Below, in pieces: positions 35,887 through 44,745 of a stretch of 64,000 bases of DNA. The stretch's first letter is position 1. The number at the start of each line of letters is the position of its first letter. The notes under the pieces are model-generated. The model made no database searches, was not told where the DNA came from, and saw nothing but the letters and a program-made list of their open reading frames with translations. A program made the position numbers and the translations under genes. Origin of the DNA: Bog-756 sp963710495. GTDB lineage: Bacteria > Actinomycetota > Acidimicrobiia > Acidimicrobiales > RAAP-2. The stretch lies in contig CAVQAI010000012.1 of NCBI GenBank assembly GCA_963710495.1, forward strand, positions 434,001 through 498,000, written 5' to 3'.

Positions 35887-35892
35887 TAGGCT
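35887..35892 (+). promoter_or_regulatory. -10 box, leaderless type (FhaA-like gene)
   Basis: TAGGCT ends 9 nt before the ATG at 35902, placing the expected transcript start at or next to the start codon. There is no Shine-Dalgarno sequence before this gene. Confidence 0.55.
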
Positions 35893-35901
35893 GACCGCAG
35901 C

Positions 35902-36558
35902 ATGGGACTCCAGAAGTTCGAAGGGCGCCTGGAGCGCTTGTTTGACGGCGCCCTGTCGCGGGCTTTCCGGGGCGAGCTTCATCCTGTCGAGATCGGCCGC
36001 CGCCTGACGAGGGAGATGGACCTCCAGCGCCGGGTGGGGGTGCACGGCCTCATCTCGCCGAACGCCTTCATCGTGCATATCTCGAGCTACGACTTCGACC
36101 GGTTCGAGACCTTCCTCGATGCCCTGGTCCGCGAACTGGAGGAGGCGGCCCGCGAGCATGCCAGGACCGAGGAGTACATCTTCGTCGGCCCGGTCAGCGT
36201 GTCCATCCTCGAGGACGTGGAGGAGCGGCGAGGACGGTTCATGATCGTCTCGGAGGTGCAGGAGGGGCCCTCAGGCCTGCCGGCGGCATCGGTCATCCTG
36301 GCCGACGGTGAGCGGGTGGTCCTCGGCCCTGAGCCGATGACTCTCGGCCGCCTGCCCGAGAGCACGGTCACCATCAACGACCCCAATGCCAGTCGCCGTC
36401 ACGCCGAGCTGCGACGGGCGGGCAACGATGTCGTGCTGGTCGACCTGAACTCGACCAACGGCACCCGGGTCAACGGGGCCACCGTGCGTGAACGGACCCT
36501 GGCCGATGGAGACGAGATCGTGATCGGCACCACCGTGTTGCGATTCGAGACTTCGTGA
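35902..36558 (+). CDS. fhaA: FHA domain protein with DUF3662 (FhaA-like)
   Basis: 218 residues. The N-terminal DUF3662 domain (about 1-115; MGLQKFEGRLERLFDGALSR, HPVEIGRRLTREMD) is joined to a C-terminal FHA domain (about 130-215; LGRLPESTVTINDP, ASRRHAELR, DLNSTNGTRVNG). The protein is short because the long linker seen in mycobacterial FhaA is absent. FhaA binds phosphothreonine on kinase substrates such as the flippase-like MurJ and helps control peptidoglycan synthesis. It is the first gene of the fhaA-fhaB-pstP-pbpA-pknB set; the whole set is on the same strand with tight spacing. The TAGGCT 9 nt upstream suggests a leaderless transcript for the operon. Confidence 0.92.
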   Translation: MGLQKFEGRLERLFDGALSRAFRGELHPVEIGRRLTREMDLQRRVGVHGLISPNAFIVHISSYDFDRFETFLDALVRELEEAAREHARTEEYIFVGPVSVSILEDVEERRGRFMIVSEVQEGPSGLPAASVILADGERVVLGPEPMTLGRLPESTVTINDPNASRRHAELRRAGNDVVLVDLNSTNGTRVNGATVRERTLADGDEIVIGTTVLRFETS

Positions 36559-36578
36559 CGGTCGACGTCTGAGCGGAC

Positions 36579-37079
36579 ATGCACCTGCTCCTGGTTTCGC
36601 TGCCTGGGCCCACCGACAACACTCCGGTCCTCCGTGCTCTTGAGTACGGCATCATCATCCTTCTGTGGCTCTTCTTCATGTGGGTGGTGCGCGCTGTCTG
36701 GGTCGAGGTTCGGCCCCTCAAGCGACCCCGCCGCCGGCGAAGTGCGAATGAAGTTGCCAGTACGAACGGGAAGGCCAAGCGGGGAAAGCAGCTCCGGTTG
36801 CACGTGATCAGGCCCGAGGATCAGGCCGGGCGCACGTACGAGATCGGTGACGAGGTCACCGTCGGCCGGGCGGCCGGTTGCGGGGTCGCCATCGACTACG
36901 ACACGTATTCGTCCAACCTGCATGCCCGGCTCTTCCGACTCGACGGCGAGCTGTGGGCCGAGGACCTCGGGTCGACCAACGGAACCTGGGTGAACACCGT
37001 CCGGATCGGCGAACGGACCAAGCTCCGGAAGGGCGACTTGCTCCAGGTGGGCGGCACCGTGTTCGAAGTGGGCAAGTGA
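36579..37079 (+). CDS. fhaB: Membrane-anchored FHA protein (FhaB/FipA-like)
   Basis: 166 residues. One N-terminal transmembrane helix (ALEYGIIILLWLFFMWVVRA V) is followed by a basic linker with RRRRSANE and a cytoplasmic FHA domain (about 85-165; VGRAAGCGVAID, SSNLHARLFR, DLGSTNGTWVNT). FhaB binds kinase-phosphorylated partners at the septum or membrane. It follows FhaA by 20 bp and ends one base before the pstP start, so the genes are almost certainly co-transcribed and translationally linked. Confidence 0.9.
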   Translation: MHLLLVSLPGPTDNTPVLRALEYGIIILLWLFFMWVVRAVWVEVRPLKRPRRRRSANEVASTNGKAKRGKQLRLHVIRPEDQAGRTYEIGDEVTVGRAAGCGVAIDYDTYSSNLHARLFRLDGELWAEDLGSTNGTWVNTVRIGERTKLRKGDLLQVGGTVFEVGK

Positions 37080-37080
37080 C

Positions 37081-38376
37081 ATGACCCTCCTGCGATCGGG
37101 ATCGGCGACGGACACCGGACTGGTCCGGTCGGTCAACCAGGACCTCGCCATGGAGACGCCCACGCTGTTCGCCGTGGCCGACGGCATGGGTGGGCACGCC
37201 GGTGGCGAGGTCGCCTCGCAACTGGCCGTCGAGACCCTGGCCCTGGCCTTCAGTCGCCAGCCCTCGGGCTCAGGGCTCTCCGAGGCGGTCTCCGAGGCCA
37301 ATACCGCCGTGTGGCAGCACAGCCAGGCGAACCCCGATCTTCGGGGCATGGGCACCACCATGACCGCGCTGTCCTTGGTCAACGAGGACGGCAAGGACAC
37401 GTTGGCCCTGGTCAACGTGGGTGATTCGCGCTCCTACCGCTTCCACGACGGCACGATCAGCCAGATCACGACCGACCACAGCCTGGCCGAGGAGATGGTC
37501 CGGACGGGCGATCTGACCTCCGACGAGGCCGCCACGCACCCTCATCGCCACATCCTCACCCGGGCCCTCGGGGTGGCCACCGACGTGGCCGTCGATCTCT
37601 GGCGGATCAACCCGGTCCGGGGCGACCGCTACCTGCTCTGCAGCGATGGACTGACCAACGAGCTGACCACCGAACAGATCGCCGAGGTGTTGGCTTCGGT
37701 GAGCGACCCGAAGCGAGCCGCCGAACTGCTCGTCCAGGCCGCCCGGACCCATGGCGGCAGCGACAACATCACCGTGGTGGTGGTCGACGTGGTGGTCGGG
37801 GAAGACGAGGGAGCCACCGAGGCCCCGGACGTTGCGGCCGTGAATGCCGACTTCGGCACCCCGGTATCGACCGACGGGGAGACGCCACCGGTGGTGGCCC
37901 CCGACCTGTACCCCGCCTCGGTCGGCGACGAGAAGCCTCCGAGCCGGCGCGAGCGACGCAAGGCCAAGCGGCGCGAGCGACGCCTGGCTCGTGGGCGCCG
38001 GCTGATCACCGTCCGGACGTTCATCTTCGTCATCCTGCTTGCCGCGCTGGTCGTCGGCGGTCTCGCCGCCATCCGCTGGTACGACACCAACTCCTACTTC
38101 GTGGGCGTCGAGAACAACGAGCTGATCATCTACCAGGGCCGGATCGGCGGGTTTCTCTGGTACAACCCGGTCGTGGTCAAGAAGACGGGAGTGACGACCG
38201 CCGATGTGCCGGCCAATTACGTCCACTCCCTCCAATCGGGCGTCCAAGAGACCTCGGTAGCCGACGCCGAGAACTATGTGGCCAACCTGAGGACGGCCAA
38301 GGAGCAACAAGGCTCGCCGACGCCTACCTCGTCCACTCCGACACCCGTGTCCCCGTCCACCACGAAAGGAGCGTGA
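37081..38376 (+). CDS. pstP: PP2C-family Ser/Thr protein phosphatase (PstP-like)
   Basis: 431 residues. The catalytic PP2C domain (about 1-240) has the metal-binding motifs RSVNQD, ADGMGGHAGGEVAS, NVGDSRSYRF, LCSDGLTNEL and GGSDNITVVVVD. An acidic/Pro linker and a basic stretch (RRERRKAKRRERR) lead to one transmembrane helix (TFIFVILLAALVVGGLAAIR). A ~100-residue extracytoplasmic tail ends Ser/Thr/Pro-rich. It dephosphorylates the PASTA kinase and its substrates. The stop codon overlaps the start of the penicillin-binding protein (TGATG), indicating coupled translation. Confidence 0.93.
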   Translation: MTLLRSGSATDTGLVRSVNQDLAMETPTLFAVADGMGGHAGGEVASQLAVETLALAFSRQPSGSGLSEAVSEANTAVWQHSQANPDLRGMGTTMTALSLVNEDGKDTLALVNVGDSRSYRFHDGTISQITTDHSLAEEMVRTGDLTSDEAATHPHRHILTRALGVATDVAVDLWRINPVRGDRYLLCSDGLTNELTTEQIAEVLASVSDPKRAAELLVQAARTHGGSDNITVVVVDVVVGEDEGATEAPDVAAVNADFGTPVSTDGETPPVVAPDLYPASVGDEKPPSRRERRKAKRRERRLARGRRLITVRTFIFVILLAALVVGGLAAIRWYDTNSYFVGVENNELIIYQGRIGGFLWYNPVVVKKTGVTTADVPANYVHSLQSGVQETSVADAENYVANLRTAKEQQGSPTPTSSTPTPVSPSTTKGA

Positions 38377-39881
38377 TGGAGCGTCGTATCCGGCGGCTGG
38401 GGGTCTTCATGGTGCTGTGCTTCGGTGCCCTGTTCGTCCAGCTCAACAACATCCAGGTGTTCAAGTCCAACGCCCTGGCCAACAGCCCCCAAAACCCGCA
38501 CGTGCTGGCGGTGGCCAGGAGCCAGACCCGGGGCAGCATCCTCTCGTCCGACGGGGTGACCTTGGCCTCCTCGGTGCTGGCGCCCCCGGCGAGCGTCTAC
38601 AAGTACCAGCGCGTCTACAACCCCTTCACGGCCACGCTCTTCTCCCAGGTCGTCGGGTACGACTCGCCGCTGTACGGCAACTTCAACGGGGTGGAGTCCG
38701 AATACAACAACTACCTGACGCCGCACACCCGGCCGGCCCATACGCTCCGCGATCTGCTCGTCAACCGGACCGAGTACGACAACGTCACGCTCACCATGGA
38801 CTCGAGGCTGCAGGAGCAGGTGGCCACCGCCCTCGACCAGGGAGCACCCGGACACCTCGGGGCGGCGGCAGTCGTGTTGAACCCGACCACGGGGGCCGTC
38901 GAGGCCATGTACTCGAACCCTGCCTTCGATCCCAATCCGCTGGTCTCGGAGAACCTGAGCACGGAGCGGCTCGCTTGGTTCTCCTATCTGGCCGCCCCCG
39001 GCAACCCGCTCCGGGCCGGTGCCTACAACGAGGTCTACCCCCCGGGCTCGAGCTTCAAAGTGGTAACCACGTCGGCCGTACTCGAGCACCGACCTGACCT
39101 GGCGCTGATGACGTATCCCGTCGTCCCATCCATCACACTGCCCGACACCGGCACCCCACCGCAGATGCTGACCAACTATCACTCGACGCCGTGTGGCGGG
39201 AACCTGCAGGAGCTGGTCATCCAGTCGTGCGACGCCGACTTCGCCTCCATCGGCCAGTTGCTCGGGTCCCAGGCCCTGGTGACCCAGGCCGAGCTCTACG
39301 GCTTCAACCAGCGGGCCCCCCTGGACGTCCCGCCATCGACGGTGGCCGTCTCCAACTTCGGCACCGTGGCCGGGTTCGCCACCGACCTGCCCGGCCTGAT
39401 GAAGTCGGCCATCGGCCAGCAGGACGTGACCGCCTCCGCCCTGCAGATGGCCCTGGTGGCCGGAACCGTGGCCAACGGTGGGATCGAGATGACCCCGCAT
39501 GTGATGTCCGAGATCCGGAGCTCCCAGGGCAACCTGGTGCGGACCTACCAGCCCAAGCCCTGGATGCAACCCATCTCGCCACAGACCGCCAACACGCTGA
39601 CCGCGTTCATGCAGGGGGTGGCGAGATCGGGAACTGCGGCGGGCGTCTTTCCGGCCAGCTGGAACGTTGCGGCCAAGACGGGGACCGCACAAACCGGCTC
39701 GTTCGGTCCGAACCCCCAGTTCACTGACGACTGGCTCATCGCCTTCGCGCCGGTGGGCAATACCAAGGTTGCGATCGCCGTCGTCCTTCCCCAGGAGCCG
39801 GGTAGCGCCACGGGCGCCTCCTACTCAGGGCCGATCGTGAAGCAGATCCTCGGTGACGTACTCGCGGACCAGAACGGCTGA
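38376..39881 (+). CDS. pbpA: Penicillin-binding protein, class B transpeptidase (PbpA-like)
   Basis: The ATG at 38376 overlaps the pstP stop; AAAGGA precedes it, and the GTG at 38373 is an alternative. 501 residues with an N-terminal membrane anchor (LGVFMVLCFGALFVQLNNIQ V). The active-site Ser is in PPGSSFKV (SxxK), and the KTG box is KTGTAQTG. The SxN box reads SCD (SCDADF), with Asp replacing the usual Asn. Class B PBPs cross-link peptidoglycan and normally pair with a SEDS glycosyltransferase (RodA/FtsW). The rodA gene usually found immediately before pbpA is absent here. Confidence 0.9.
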   Translation: MERRIRRLGVFMVLCFGALFVQLNNIQVFKSNALANSPQNPHVLAVARSQTRGSILSSDGVTLASSVLAPPASVYKYQRVYNPFTATLFSQVVGYDSPLYGNFNGVESEYNNYLTPHTRPAHTLRDLLVNRTEYDNVTLTMDSRLQEQVATALDQGAPGHLGAAAVVLNPTTGAVEAMYSNPAFDPNPLVSENLSTERLAWFSYLAAPGNPLRAGAYNEVYPPGSSFKVVTTSAVLEHRPDLALMTYPVVPSITLPDTGTPPQMLTNYHSTPCGGNLQELVIQSCDADFASIGQLLGSQALVTQAELYGFNQRAPLDVPPSTVAVSNFGTVAGFATDLPGLMKSAIGQQDVTASALQMALVAGTVANGGIEMTPHVMSEIRSSQGNLVRTYQPKPWMQPISPQTANTLTAFMQGVARSGTAAGVFPASWNVAAKTGTAQTGSFGPNPQFTDDWLIAFAPVGNTKVAIAVVLPQEPGSATGASYSGPIVKQILGDVLADQNG

Positions 39882-39912
39882 TGAGAACCGAGAATCCGAA
39901 CGAAGGCAGGCC

Positions 39913-39918
39913 TAGGCT
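39913..39918 (+). promoter_or_regulatory. -10 box, leaderless type (pknB)
   Basis: TAGGCT ends 9 nt before ATG 39928. This supports ATG 39928 rather than TTG 39919 as start and suggests a promoter internal to the operon. Confidence 0.5.
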
Positions 39919-39927
39919 TTGACACAC

Positions 39928-41760
39928 ATGGAACCGACCCAGACGCCCCGTGTCTTCTCGGAGCGGTACGAGCTCAACCACCTGATCGCACGGGGCGGCA
40001 TGGCCGAGGTCTACCGGGCTCGCGACCGGCTACTCGATCGTCCGGTCGCCCTCAAGGTGCTCTTTCCCGAGCTGTCGGTGGACCGCTCCTTTGTGGAGCG
40101 GTTCCGCCGCGAGGCCCAGGCGGCCGCCAATCTCTCCCACCCCAACATCGTCCCGGTGTTCGACTGGGGCGAGGACACGGGCACCTACTTCATCGTGATG
40201 GAGTTCGTCGACGGCCGCCCCTTGTCGTCGATCCTCAAGACGTCCGGCCCCCTGTCGGCTGAGCGCACCGCCGATGTGGGTGCCCACGTGGCCGCCGCCC
40301 TGGGTTATGCCCACAAGCACGGCGTGATCCACCGGGACGTGAAGCCGGGCAACGTGCTCATCACCGACGAGGGCCAGGTGAAGGTGACCGACTTCGGCAT
40401 CGCTCGGGCCATCAACACCGAGGAGAGCCTGACCCAGACCGGGGCGGTCATGGGGACGGCCACCTACTTTTCGCCGGAACAGGCCGAGGGCATCGGTGTC
40501 GATGCCCGGAGCGACATCTACTCGCTCGGGGTGGTCATGTTCGAGATGGTGACGGGCCGCCCACCGTTCCTCGGGGACACGCCGGTGGCGGTGGCCTCCA
40601 AGCACGTGCGCGAGCACCCACCGGCGCCCCGCGAGCTCAACCCGGCCATCCCGCCCACCTTCGAGGCCATCATCCTCAAGTCAATGGCCAAGGACCCGGC
40701 CCACCGGTATGCCACGGCCGAAGAGTTGCGGGCCGACCTCCTGCGGTTCAACGAGGGGCGGACCGTCTCGGCTATGAGCGACGCCACCGTGCTGCTCGCC
40801 GCCGGAGCGGCTGCCACCCAGGCCATCGGCACCGTGGACGGATCGGACGCCACCCAGACGCTGGCGGCGGCCGGCCTCGTTCCCGAAGAGGAGGTCCCCG
40901 AGGAGGAAGGAGGCTCCCACCGGACCCGCACCTACGCCATCATCCTGGCCATCCTGCTTGTCGCCCTGCTGGCCGCCGGGTACTTCCTGGGCCGGAGCCT
41001 GGGGTACTTCGGCGGCACCTCCTCGTTCAACCTTCCTTCCGTGGTCGGCCAGCCGGTGGCGCAGGCGACGTCCACCCTGAGGAACGACGGACTGGTGGTC
41101 AGCACCTCGAACCAGGTGTCCAACAACACCCCGGGTTCGGTCATCTCCACCGATCCGGCGCCCAACGCACTGGTCAAGAAGGGGGACTCGGTCACGCTGA
41201 AGGTGGCCATCCCTGCTCCCATCCCCCAGGTCACCATTCCCTCCAGCATCATCAACACCACCCTGACCAACGCCCGATCGATCCTGCAGGGAGCTGGGTT
41301 CAGCTCGTCGGTGGTGTACCGGGCGAGCCCGACGGTTCCCAATGGCACGGTGATCAGTTCTGACCCGGCGGCCGGGTCGAAGGCCCCGCAGGGCAGCTCG
41401 GTCACCCTCACCGTCTCGTCCGGGCCCGCCAACGTGCTGGTGCCGTCACTCATCGGCCTGACCCAGGCAAGCGCCGGGCAACAACTCGGCAGCCTCGGCC
41501 TGAATCTGGGTGGGTTGACCTCGGCACCGTCCAGCCAGTACTCCTCCGGCCTGGTGATCGCCTCGGATCCGCCGGCCGGGACTCCGGTGGCACCGGGCAG
41601 TTCGGTGAGCATCGTCGTCTCGACCGGTCCGCCACCGACCACGACGACCACGACCACCACCACGACCACCACCGTTCCGACCTCGTCATCGACAACGTCG
41701 ACGACGACGGGCCACTCGAGGTCCGGCAACGGCAACGGCAACTCGCAGAGCTCTGGCTGA
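39928..41760 (+). CDS. pknB: PASTA-domain Ser/Thr protein kinase (PknB-like)
   Basis: 610 residues from ATG 39928. The kinase domain is at about 10-270 (IARGGMAEVYRA, VALKVL, HRDVKPGN, DFGIARA, YFSPEQAEG). A juxtamembrane region rich in Thr/Ala/Glu follows, then one transmembrane helix (YAIILAILLVALLAAGYFLG). Three extracellular PASTA domains begin FNLPSVVGQPVAQA, VTIPSSIINTTLTN and VLVPSLIGLTQAS. The C-terminal tail is low-complexity (poly-Thr, then NGNGNSQSSG). PASTA domains sense peptidoglycan fragments and the kinase phosphorylates cell-wall and division proteins. Mycobacterial PknB has four PASTA units, against three here, and the partner kinase PknA is not found nearby. Confidence 0.93.
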   Translation: MEPTQTPRVFSERYELNHLIARGGMAEVYRARDRLLDRPVALKVLFPELSVDRSFVERFRREAQAAANLSHPNIVPVFDWGEDTGTYFIVMEFVDGRPLSSILKTSGPLSAERTADVGAHVAAALGYAHKHGVIHRDVKPGNVLITDEGQVKVTDFGIARAINTEESLTQTGAVMGTATYFSPEQAEGIGVDARSDIYSLGVVMFEMVTGRPPFLGDTPVAVASKHVREHPPAPRELNPAIPPTFEAIILKSMAKDPAHRYATAEELRADLLRFNEGRTVSAMSDATVLLAAGAAATQAIGTVDGSDATQTLAAAGLVPEEEVPEEEGGSHRTRTYAIILAILLVALLAAGYFLGRSLGYFGGTSSFNLPSVVGQPVAQATSTLRNDGLVVSTSNQVSNNTPGSVISTDPAPNALVKKGDSVTLKVAIPAPIPQVTIPSSIINTTLTNARSILQGAGFSSSVVYRASPTVPNGTVISSDPAAGSKAPQGSSVTLTVSSGPANVLVPSLIGLTQASAGQQLGSLGLNLGGLTSAPSSQYSSGLVIASDPPAGTPVAPGSSVSIVVSTGPPPTTTTTTTTTTTTVPTSSSTTSTTTGHSRSGNGNGNSQSSG

Positions 41761-41781
41761 GCCCCGGCACCGGGGACGGGC

Positions 41782-42381
<600 letters not shown>

Positions 42382-42390
42382 GGTCCCGAG

Positions 42391-42396
42391 ATCGTA
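42391..42396 (-). promoter_or_regulatory. -10 box, leaderless type (pabA)
   Basis: On the minus strand TACGAT ends 9 nt before the ATG at 42381, with no Shine-Dalgarno in between. Confidence 0.5.
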
Positions 42397-42444
42397 CCGG
42401 CCCCCCGTCCGGGGACCTGGCCGCCCGGATCGCCGCCGTCTGGC

Positions 42445-42450
42445 TATCCT
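42445..42450 (+). promoter_or_regulatory. -10 box, leaderless type (crgA)
   Basis: TATCCT ends 6 nt before ATG 42457; the six intervening bases GCGGCC hold no ribosome site. Confidence 0.55.
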
Positions 42451-42456
42451 GCGGCC

Positions 42457-42759
42457 ATGGCAACCAAGGCCAAGTCGGGCCCGGGTCGGGCCCAGAAGAA
42501 GGGTCGTTCCTCCGGCGGTCGTACCACGGCGGCGGCCTCCTCGACCCAGAGCCGGCGCTACACCCCGCCCGTCGCCAAGAGCGTGAAGGCCAGCCCACGA
42601 TGGATGGGCATCCTGATCGTGGCCATGTTCGCCGTCGGGGTGCTCGTGGTGATCCTCAACTACGCCGGAGCCCTACCCGGCGGCGTGAACAACCTGTGGC
42701 TGATCGTCGCCATCGGCGCCATCTTCGTGGGGCTGATCCTGGCCACCCGTTACCACTAG
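42457..42759 (+). CDS. crgA: CrgA-like cell division membrane protein
   Basis: 100 residues. A basic Lys/Ser/Gly-rich cytoplasmic tail contains the family sequence YTPPVAKSVKASPRWMG. Two transmembrane helices follow (ILIVAMFAVGVLVVILNYAG; LWLIVAIGAIFVGLILATRY) with a short periplasmic loop (ALPGGVNN). CrgA coordinates FtsZ/FtsI and septal peptidoglycan synthesis in actinobacteria and is typically encoded beside the pknB/pbpA cluster, as here. The length matches the family (about 85-100). Confidence 0.9.
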   Translation: MATKAKSGPGRAQKKGRSSGGRTTAAASSTQSRRYTPPVAKSVKASPRWMGILIVAMFAVGVLVVILNYAGALPGGVNNLWLIVAIGAIFVGLILATRYH

Positions 42760-42809
42760 CGCCCTGACGGCCCGCCCTGGCGGTGCGCCGGGGTCGGCCG
42801 GCGAAGGGG

Positions 42810-43991
42810 TCAGCCCAGGCGTTCGATGATGGTGGCGTTGGCCATGCCCCCGCCCTCGCACATGGTGAGCAGCCCGTAGCGGCCCTCGGTGCGCTCGAGC
42901 TCGTTCACCAGGGTGGACATCAGCTTGGCCCCCGAGGCGCCGAGGGGATGGCCGAGGGCGATGGCGCCACCGTTCACGTTGACTTTGCTCAGGTCGGCGT
43001 CGAACTCCTTCTGCCAGGCGAGCACGACCGAGGCAAAGGCCTCGTTGATCTCGATGGCGTCCAAGTCGTCGAAGCTGAGCTTGGCCCGCTCGAGGACGGC
43101 CCTGGTCGCCGGGATCGGGCCGGTGAGCATGGTGATGGGATCGCTGCCGGCGACGGCGAAGGCATGGAACCGGGCCCGCGGGGTGAGCCCGAGGGCCTTG
43201 GCCCGCTCCTCGCTCATGATGAGCACGGCGGCGGCGCCATCGGTGATCTGGCTGGAGTTGCCCGCCGTGACCCGGCCGTTTTCGGCCCGGAAGGCCGGCT
43301 TGAGGTTGGCCAGCACTTCGACGGTGGTGTCGGGGCGGATGCCCTCGTCGGTGGTCATGATCTCGTCGGTGTCGGCCCGGTCGGCGTCCTTGACCGCCAC
43401 CGGGAGCAGCTCGCGCTCGAAGCGGCCCTCGGCCGTGGCCTGGGCGGCCCGGTGATGGGACTGTACGGAGTACTCGTCGAGTGCGGCGCGGTCGATGTTC
43501 CATTGCTCGGCGATGAGCTCGGCACCCTCACCCTGGCTCACCAGACCGCCGCGTTCGGCGTAACGGGCCATCATGCGCGGTCCGAAGGGATAGCCGAGCT
43601 CGCGCACGACCGACGCCCCCATCGGGGTGCGGCTCATGACCTCGACGCCGGCCCCGACGACCACGTCGTAAGCGCCGGCCATGACGCCCTGGGCCCCGAA
43701 GTGGATGGCCTGCTGGGAGGAGCCGCATTGGCGGTCGATGGTGGTTCCCGGTACCGACTCGGGCCAGCCGGCGGCCAGCACCGCATTGCGTCCGACGTTG
43801 AGGGACTGCTCGCTGACCTGCATCACACAGCCCATGATCACGTCGTCCACCGTGCCCGGGTCGAGGTCGTTGCGCTCGACCAGGGCCTTGAGGGGCTCGG
43901 AGGCGAGGTCCACGGCGTGCCAGTTGTGGAGCTTCCCGTTGCGTTTGCCGCCCGGTGTGCGCACTGCGTCGACGATGACGGCCTCGGTCAT
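42810..43991 (-). CDS. Acetyl-CoA acetyltransferase (thiolase)
   Basis: The start at 43991 (MTEAVIVDAVRTPGGKRNGK) is set by AAGGAG upstream; the open frame beyond it is non-coding. 393 residues, the usual thiolase length. The nucleophile Cys is in DRQCGSSQQA (about residue 88), with NEAFAS in the middle, GHPLGASGA with the catalytic His, and the second Cys in LLTMCEGGGMANA. It catalyses reversible thiolytic cleavage or condensation of acyl-CoA, acting in fatty-acid beta-oxidation or acetoacetyl-CoA formation. No other beta-oxidation gene is adjacent apart from a divergent thioesterase. Confidence 0.93.
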   Translation of the reverse strand: MTEAVIVDAVRTPGGKRNGKLHNWHAVDLASEPLKALVERNDLDPGTVDDVIMGCVMQVSEQSLNVGRNAVLAAGWPESVPGTTIDRQCGSSQQAIHFGAQGVMAGAYDVVVGAGVEVMSRTPMGASVVRELGYPFGPRMMARYAERGGLVSQGEGAELIAEQWNIDRAALDEYSVQSHHRAAQATAEGRFERELLPVAVKDADRADTDEIMTTDEGIRPDTTVEVLANLKPAFRAENGRVTAGNSSQITDGAAAVLIMSEERAKALGLTPRARFHAFAVAGSDPITMLTGPIPATRAVLERAKLSFDDLDAIEINEAFASVVLAWQKEFDADLSKVNVNGGAIALGHPLGASGAKLMSTLVNELERTEGRYGLLTMCEGGGMANATIIERLG

Positions 43992-44238
43992 GGTGGTCTC
44001 CTTTGGCAGCTCCGGCGGTGCGGGCACCTGCCGGTCCACGGACCGGTGGGTTCCGGCGGTCCCACCGACTCTAATGGAAACGTCCCATTCGACGGGCGGG
44101 GGGACGGGGTCGGCGGGCCCCGCCGGACAGGCCGACCGGCGCCCGCCGGCCATCCGGGAGAGGCACGGGCCGGCGTGTCGGCGCAGCTCAGACGGGGTGG
44201 GTGGTGCTGCGGACGTCGACGGTGGGAGAGCCTGGGGC

Positions 44239-44244
44239 TACGTT
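44239..44244 (+). promoter_or_regulatory. -10 box, leaderless type (hotdog thioesterase)
   Basis: TACGTT ends 6 nt before ATG 44251. Confidence 0.45.
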
Positions 44245-44250
44245 CGTGGC

Positions 44251-44709
44251 ATGACGGGTCGGATCAGGGACATGGACCGGTGGCTCGGTGACGGGGGCAT
44301 GGAGCTCATCGGTCTGGTGGGGGCGTCCTTCGACGACTACGGCGTCGATGGCGAAGACCTCGGCTGGGTGAGCGGGGTCTTCGTGCCACAGCAGCAGGCG
44401 GGCAATCCGCACGGCGTGGTCCAGGCCGGCGTGCACGGCCTCCTCCTCGATGCCGCCATGAACTTCGCCATCAACTCGGCCCTGGCCGATCGCGACCGCA
44501 CCCGGGCCACCCTGGAGATGAAGGTCGAGACCATGCGCCCGGCACTGGTGGGCGAGCGGTACCGCCTGCGGGGGGAGGTGGTCCGCATGGCCCGCCAGGT
44601 GGCCTATGCCGAAGCCACCGTCACCGACGACAAGGACCGGATGGTCAGCCGGTCGACCGGGACCTTCCTGCTTCACCGCCCGACCGCGGAGGAACCGCCC
44701 GGCCATTGA
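44251..44709 (+). CDS. PaaI/YbgC-type hotdog-fold thioesterase
   Basis: 152 residues. The hotdog signature NPHGVVQAGVHGLLLDAAMN covers the N-terminal side of the central helix, and a beta-strand core follows (ATLEMKVETMRPALVGERYR, then VRMARQVAYAEATVTDDKDR). The HG-x-x-x-A-G segment is typical of PaaI-like acyl-CoA thioesterases. It probably hydrolyses an aryl- or acyl-CoA. It is divergent from the thiolase, so a shared acyl-CoA role is possible but unproven. Confidence 0.85.
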   Translation: MTGRIRDMDRWLGDGGMELIGLVGASFDDYGVDGEDLGWVSGVFVPQQQAGNPHGVVQAGVHGLLLDAAMNFAINSALADRDRTRATLEMKVETMRPALVGERYRLRGEVVRMARQVAYAEATVTDDKDRMVSRSTGTFLLHRPTAEEPPGH

Positions 44710-44745
44710 CGGACCGACGGTCGGGAGGCGCCCCGATCGGAGACG

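Noticed and set aside
37270..39692. Long minus-strand frames opposite pstP and pbpA (346 and 472 codons)
   Set aside because: These are high-GC shadow frames; the plus strand carries all catalytic motifs of the phosphatase and transpeptidase.
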